A DNA stretch of 64,000 nt from a bacterium (GTDB lineage: Bacteria; Krumholzibacteriota; Krumholzibacteriia; JACNKJ01). The DNA lies in NCBI GenBank assembly GCA_024231955.1, contig JAAEPZ010000538.1:702551-766550 (forward strand), in the 5' to 3' direction. Every line of letters starts with the position of its first letter. Position 1 is the first letter of the stretch. Shown here one piece after another: positions 61,554 through 64,000 of this stretch. The notes beneath the pieces are model-generated. The model saw only the letters and a list, made by a program, of their open reading frames with translations. It made no database searches and was not told the origin of the DNA. The translations under genes and the position numbers were made by a program.

Positions 61554-64000
61554 ATGATCGAACAGGTCGGGCCATACAAATTCCTGCGATTGCTGGGTGA
61601 GGGCGGCATGGGGCAGGTGTACGAAGCGCTGGACATGCGTGATGAAACGCGTGTTGCAGTGAAACTCCTCCGCGGCGGTTCGACCGCGACCGCGCGGGAG
61701 AGGGAGCTGTTCGCCCGGGAAGCCCGTGTCGGTATGGATCTGAACCATCCCGGCCTGGTGGCGGTGCTGGCTGTCGAGATCGTCAACGTTCCGCAACCGT
61801 ATCTCGTGATGGAGTATCTGCCGGGTCCGACTCTGAAGGGGGCGATCGATTCGGCTCCGCTCTCCCCGCTGTCCACTCTATCGCTGTTGATCGATATCCT
61901 CGACACTTTGCGATTCGTTCATGCCGAAGGGATCATCCACAGAGATATCAAAACCGGCAACCTCATGCTGGATGCCGTCGGGAAACCCCGACTCATGGAC
62001 TTCGGTCTCACCACGTTTTCGGATGAGACGAGTATGTCCAGGACGGGTCTCATCTTCGGCTCGCCCCATTACATGGCACCGGAGCAGGGGTTGGGCGAAC
62101 CGCTCGACAGCCGCAGTGATCTCTTCTCCCTGGGGGTCGTCCTCTATGAACTCCTGACGGGCAGACTCCCCTTCAAGGGGACCTCTCCCCTGAGTGTGAT
62201 CTATGCGATCATCAACCAGGAGCCCTCGCCCCTGCGGCGGAGCTTGCCCGATCTGCCGGAATCGTTTGACTGGGTGTTGACCCGGGCGCTTGCCAAGAGT
62301 CGGTCCGAGCGTTACCAGGATGCCGTGACATTCTCCGACGACCTCAAAGCCCTGGTCGATCTGCTGCAGGGAAAATGTGCCGAGGAGGATTTGAGTCTGT
62401 CTGCGGTACCGGGGCGCATGACCGTCGGCGAAGAGCGCTTCCCCCTGCCCCTGGCCGGCAGGGAGCGGGAGATAGCCAGGTTGACCGGTTGGTTCCGTGA
62501 GCGATCGGGCCCGGCCCTCTGCTTTCTGGGTGGCGAAGCCGGTGTCGGCAAGACCCGCCTCGTGCGTGAGAGTTTGCGGCACGCCGGTTTGAGCGCTCCT
62601 GCGACCATGGTCGGGCGTACTCAACCGGGTCGGGAGGATTTCCCCTATCAGCCCTGGTTGGCGGCTTTGCGGCCTGCTTTGCGGGAACGGGATCTGTACG
62701 ACAAAAGGGCGCTGACGATTTTCCTCGACGAATATCGACCCGGGCACGGCGCGCGGGTCAAACCGCTCTGGGCGCTGTTGAGCGGGCAACAGATCAACCT
62801 TCTCGAAAACCGTGCACAACTCTTCGAGGCTCTGCGCAGCCTGTTCGGCGCGCTTGCCGCGCAGGAATCGCTGTTCCTGTGGCTGGAGGATCTGCACCGC
62901 GCCGATCAGGCCAGCCTGGAGCTCCTCAACTTCCTTGCCCGCTGTCCTGACGACGAGTTGCCGCTGATCCTGGTCAGCTACCGCGCCGAGGAGTTGGCTG
63001 CATCCTCCGCGTTGTCGGGCCTGATGCGCGACCTGCAACAGGAGGCGCGCGCGACCCATCTCGATCTGGAGCGGCTGACCCTGGAGGCCGTCGAGGATCT
63101 GATCGCCAATGTCCTGCCGCAGATCACCCGCCTGCCGCAGGCTGCCGCACGTCTTCATGGGGAGAGTCGCGGCAACCCTTTCATACTGCGTGAGCTGCTG
63201 GAGATCCTCCGCAGTCGCAAGGGTGAGGAGAACGCCCTGACCGCTGATCCCGATCAGTGGATCCTCCCCATGCCCGCCAGACTGCAGGATCTGGTCGACC
63301 ATCGTCTGAGCGAATTGACCGATGAGGAGCGCGAGCTGCTGGAGCTGGCGGCGGTGGAGGGTGAGGCCTTCTCCGCCGAGGTCCTGGCCGCCCTGCTCGA
63401 GGAGCGCAAGATCAGGATTCTCCGTAGCCTGCAGACCCTGGAGCGGCGCACACGTCTGATCCAGGCGCGGGAGGGGCGTTTCCTCTTCGACCATGCGCTG
63501 ATTCGACGCGCGCTGTACGAGAGCCTGGGTGATGAGATCCGATGCGAATACCACCGCCTGATCGCCGAGTATATGATTCGCAGCGAGGGGGAGCAAAGCG
63601 GCAGCGCCGGCGCAATTGCACATCACTGGCTTGGGGCGGGGGATCAGCGGCAGGCTGTCCCCTGGCTGCTCCGAGCCGGTGTGCATGCCCGCGATCTCTA
63701 TGCTTTTCACGAAGCGCGTCTCCATCTGGATCAGGCGCGGGACATTGCCGATCTGCTCTGGTTGGCTGAACCCGAGGATGAGATTCGCCGAATCCGTCTC
63801 GATGCACTGCGGGAGCAGGGTGTTCTGGAGATGGCGGAGGGGGCGTACGAGTCCGCCGCCCGCCTGTTCACGTCGGCGCGCGATCTCCTCGTCCCCATTA
63901 TCGAGGAGGAGTTGCGCTCCGAGCTTCTCCGGCTGAGCGGCGAGGCGATGCACTATGCCGGCCGCAAGGAGGAGGCCGCCCGCGACTTCAAGGCCGCCCT
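61554..64000 (+). CDS. Ser/Thr protein kinase-AAA ATPase (partial)
   Basis: Open at the window end; at least 815 codons. Residues 8-270 are a Hanks-type kinase: glycine loop LGEGGMGQVYEA, ATP Lys37 in VAVKLL, HRDIKTGNLML (catalytic), DFGLTTF (Asp149) and GSPHYMAPEQ, all intact. From about residue 300 there is an AAA_16 ATPase: LAGREREIARL, Walker A GGEAGVGKT (about 324-332) and Walker B SLFLWLEDLHRADQ (about 440). A helical repeat region, probably TPR, starts near 680 and continues past the edge. GGAGG precedes the ATG at 61554. This kinase-AAA-TPR layout resembles large signalling ATPases. No membrane segment is seen in the visible part. Confidence 0.93.
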   Translation, partial: MIEQVGPYKFLRLLGEGGMGQVYEALDMRDETRVAVKLLRGGSTATARERELFAREARVGMDLNHPGLVAVLAVEIVNVPQPYLVMEYLPGPTLKGAIDSAPLSPLSTLSLLIDILDTLRFVHAEGIIHRDIKTGNLMLDAVGKPRLMDFGLTTFSDETSMSRTGLIFGSPHYMAPEQGLGEPLDSRSDLFSLGVVLYELLTGRLPFKGTSPLSVIYAIINQEPSPLRRSLPDLPESFDWVLTRALAKSRSERYQDAVTFSDDLKALVDLLQGKCAEEDLSLSAVPGRMTVGEERFPLPLAGREREIARLTGWFRERSGPALCFLGGEAGVGKTRLVRESLRHAGLSAPATMVGRTQPGREDFPYQPWLAALRPALRERDLYDKRALTIFLDEYRPGHGARVKPLWALLSGQQINLLENRAQLFEALRSLFGALAAQESLFLWLEDLHRADQASLELLNFLARCPDDELPLILVSYRAEELAASSALSGLMRDLQQEARATHLDLERLTLEAVEDLIANVLPQITRLPQAAARLHGESRGNPFILRELLEILRSRKGEENALTADPDQWILPMPARLQDLVDHRLSELTDEERELLELAAVEGEAFSAEVLAALLEERKIRILRSLQTLERRTRLIQAREGRFLFDHALIRRALYESLGDEIRCEYHRLIAEYMIRSEGEQSGSAGAIAHHWLGAGDQRQAVPWLLRAGVHARDLYAFHEARLHLDQARDIADLLWLAEPEDEIRRIRLDALREQGVLEMAEGAYESAARLFTSARDLLVPIIEEELRSELLRLSGEAMHYAGRKEEAARDFKAA

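Noticed and set aside
61878..63953. A 691-codon minus-strand frame opposite the Ser/Thr kinase
   Set aside because: The kinase and AAA motifs on the plus strand are complete; the antisense product has no recognisable fold.

Overview
The window looks like a chromosome fragment of a GC-rich (roughly 60%) diderm bacterium. It carries a full LptD-type LPS-assembly protein and several predicted outer-membrane barrels and secreted proteins. Two secreted proteins end in the FlgD-like C-terminal domain with an NPFNP motif that is common in FCB-type and neighbouring phyla (Latescibacterota, Eisenbacteria, Krumholzibacteriota and similar). That phylum guess is inference; no rRNA or tRNA gene is present to anchor it. 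I saw no CRISPR array, insertion sequence or phage module.

Layout. 1-1095 (-): secreted FlgD-tailed protein, cut by the window edge. 1.4-12.1 kb (+): Lon-like protease, MalK/UgpC-type ATPase, ROK sugar kinase, lptD, HU-like protein, a secreted metallophosphatase/tetraheme cytochrome with an in-frame UGA, and a small secreted protein. 12.2-13.9 kb (+): two small Cys-rich proteins and a predicted outer-membrane protein. 14-17.6 kb: a secreted protein (-) diverging from an M16 protease (+). 17.9-22.2 kb (+): group 2 sigma factor, pdxS-pdxT behind a perfect consensus promoter, a membrane metallophosphoesterase and an FmdB-type zinc ribbon. 22.3-23.6 kb (-): paired periplasmic and cytosolic cyclophilins, diverging from metG (+). 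25.4-30.7 kb (+): an interrupted beta-helix gene, then uvrA. 30.7-32.9 kb (-): a STAND NTPase gene split by a frameshift at a run of seven C. 33.0-35.6 kb (-): a methionine-type operon (trans-sulfuration enzyme, asd) behind a leader with the parts of a Met-codon attenuator. 35.9-37.6 kb (+): glnS. 37.6-39.4 kb (-): LytS/LytR-like two-component pair. 39.8-46.3 kb: beta-propeller protein, methyltransferase (-), DUF5916-like barrel protein, acidic coiled-coil protein, Fe-S aldo/keto reductase. 46.4-53.7 kb: signal peptidase I (-), Ntn-hydrolase (+), MATE/Ank-like transporter (-) and a MacA-MacB-like export operon without an ATPase (-). 54-58.4 kb: second DUF5916-like protein (-) and a sodium:solute symporter (+). 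58.4-64 kb: FHA-GAF histidine kinase and NtrC-type regulator (-), diverging from a large Ser/Thr kinase-AAA protein that runs off the end.

Three observations stand out. First, at 10007-11374 a signal peptide and the downstream heme domain are joined in frame only through a UGA codon (codon 54), and a SECIS-like hairpin follows it: a candidate selenoprotein. Second, at 35343-35571 a near-consensus promoter, a short leader ORF with five Met codons, a 19-nt antiterminator pairing and a U7 terminator make a classical attenuator ahead of a methionine-biosynthesis gene. Third, the STAND NTPase is broken exactly at C7 and one extra C restores one continuous protein, which suggests phase variation, programmed slippage or a base-calling error.
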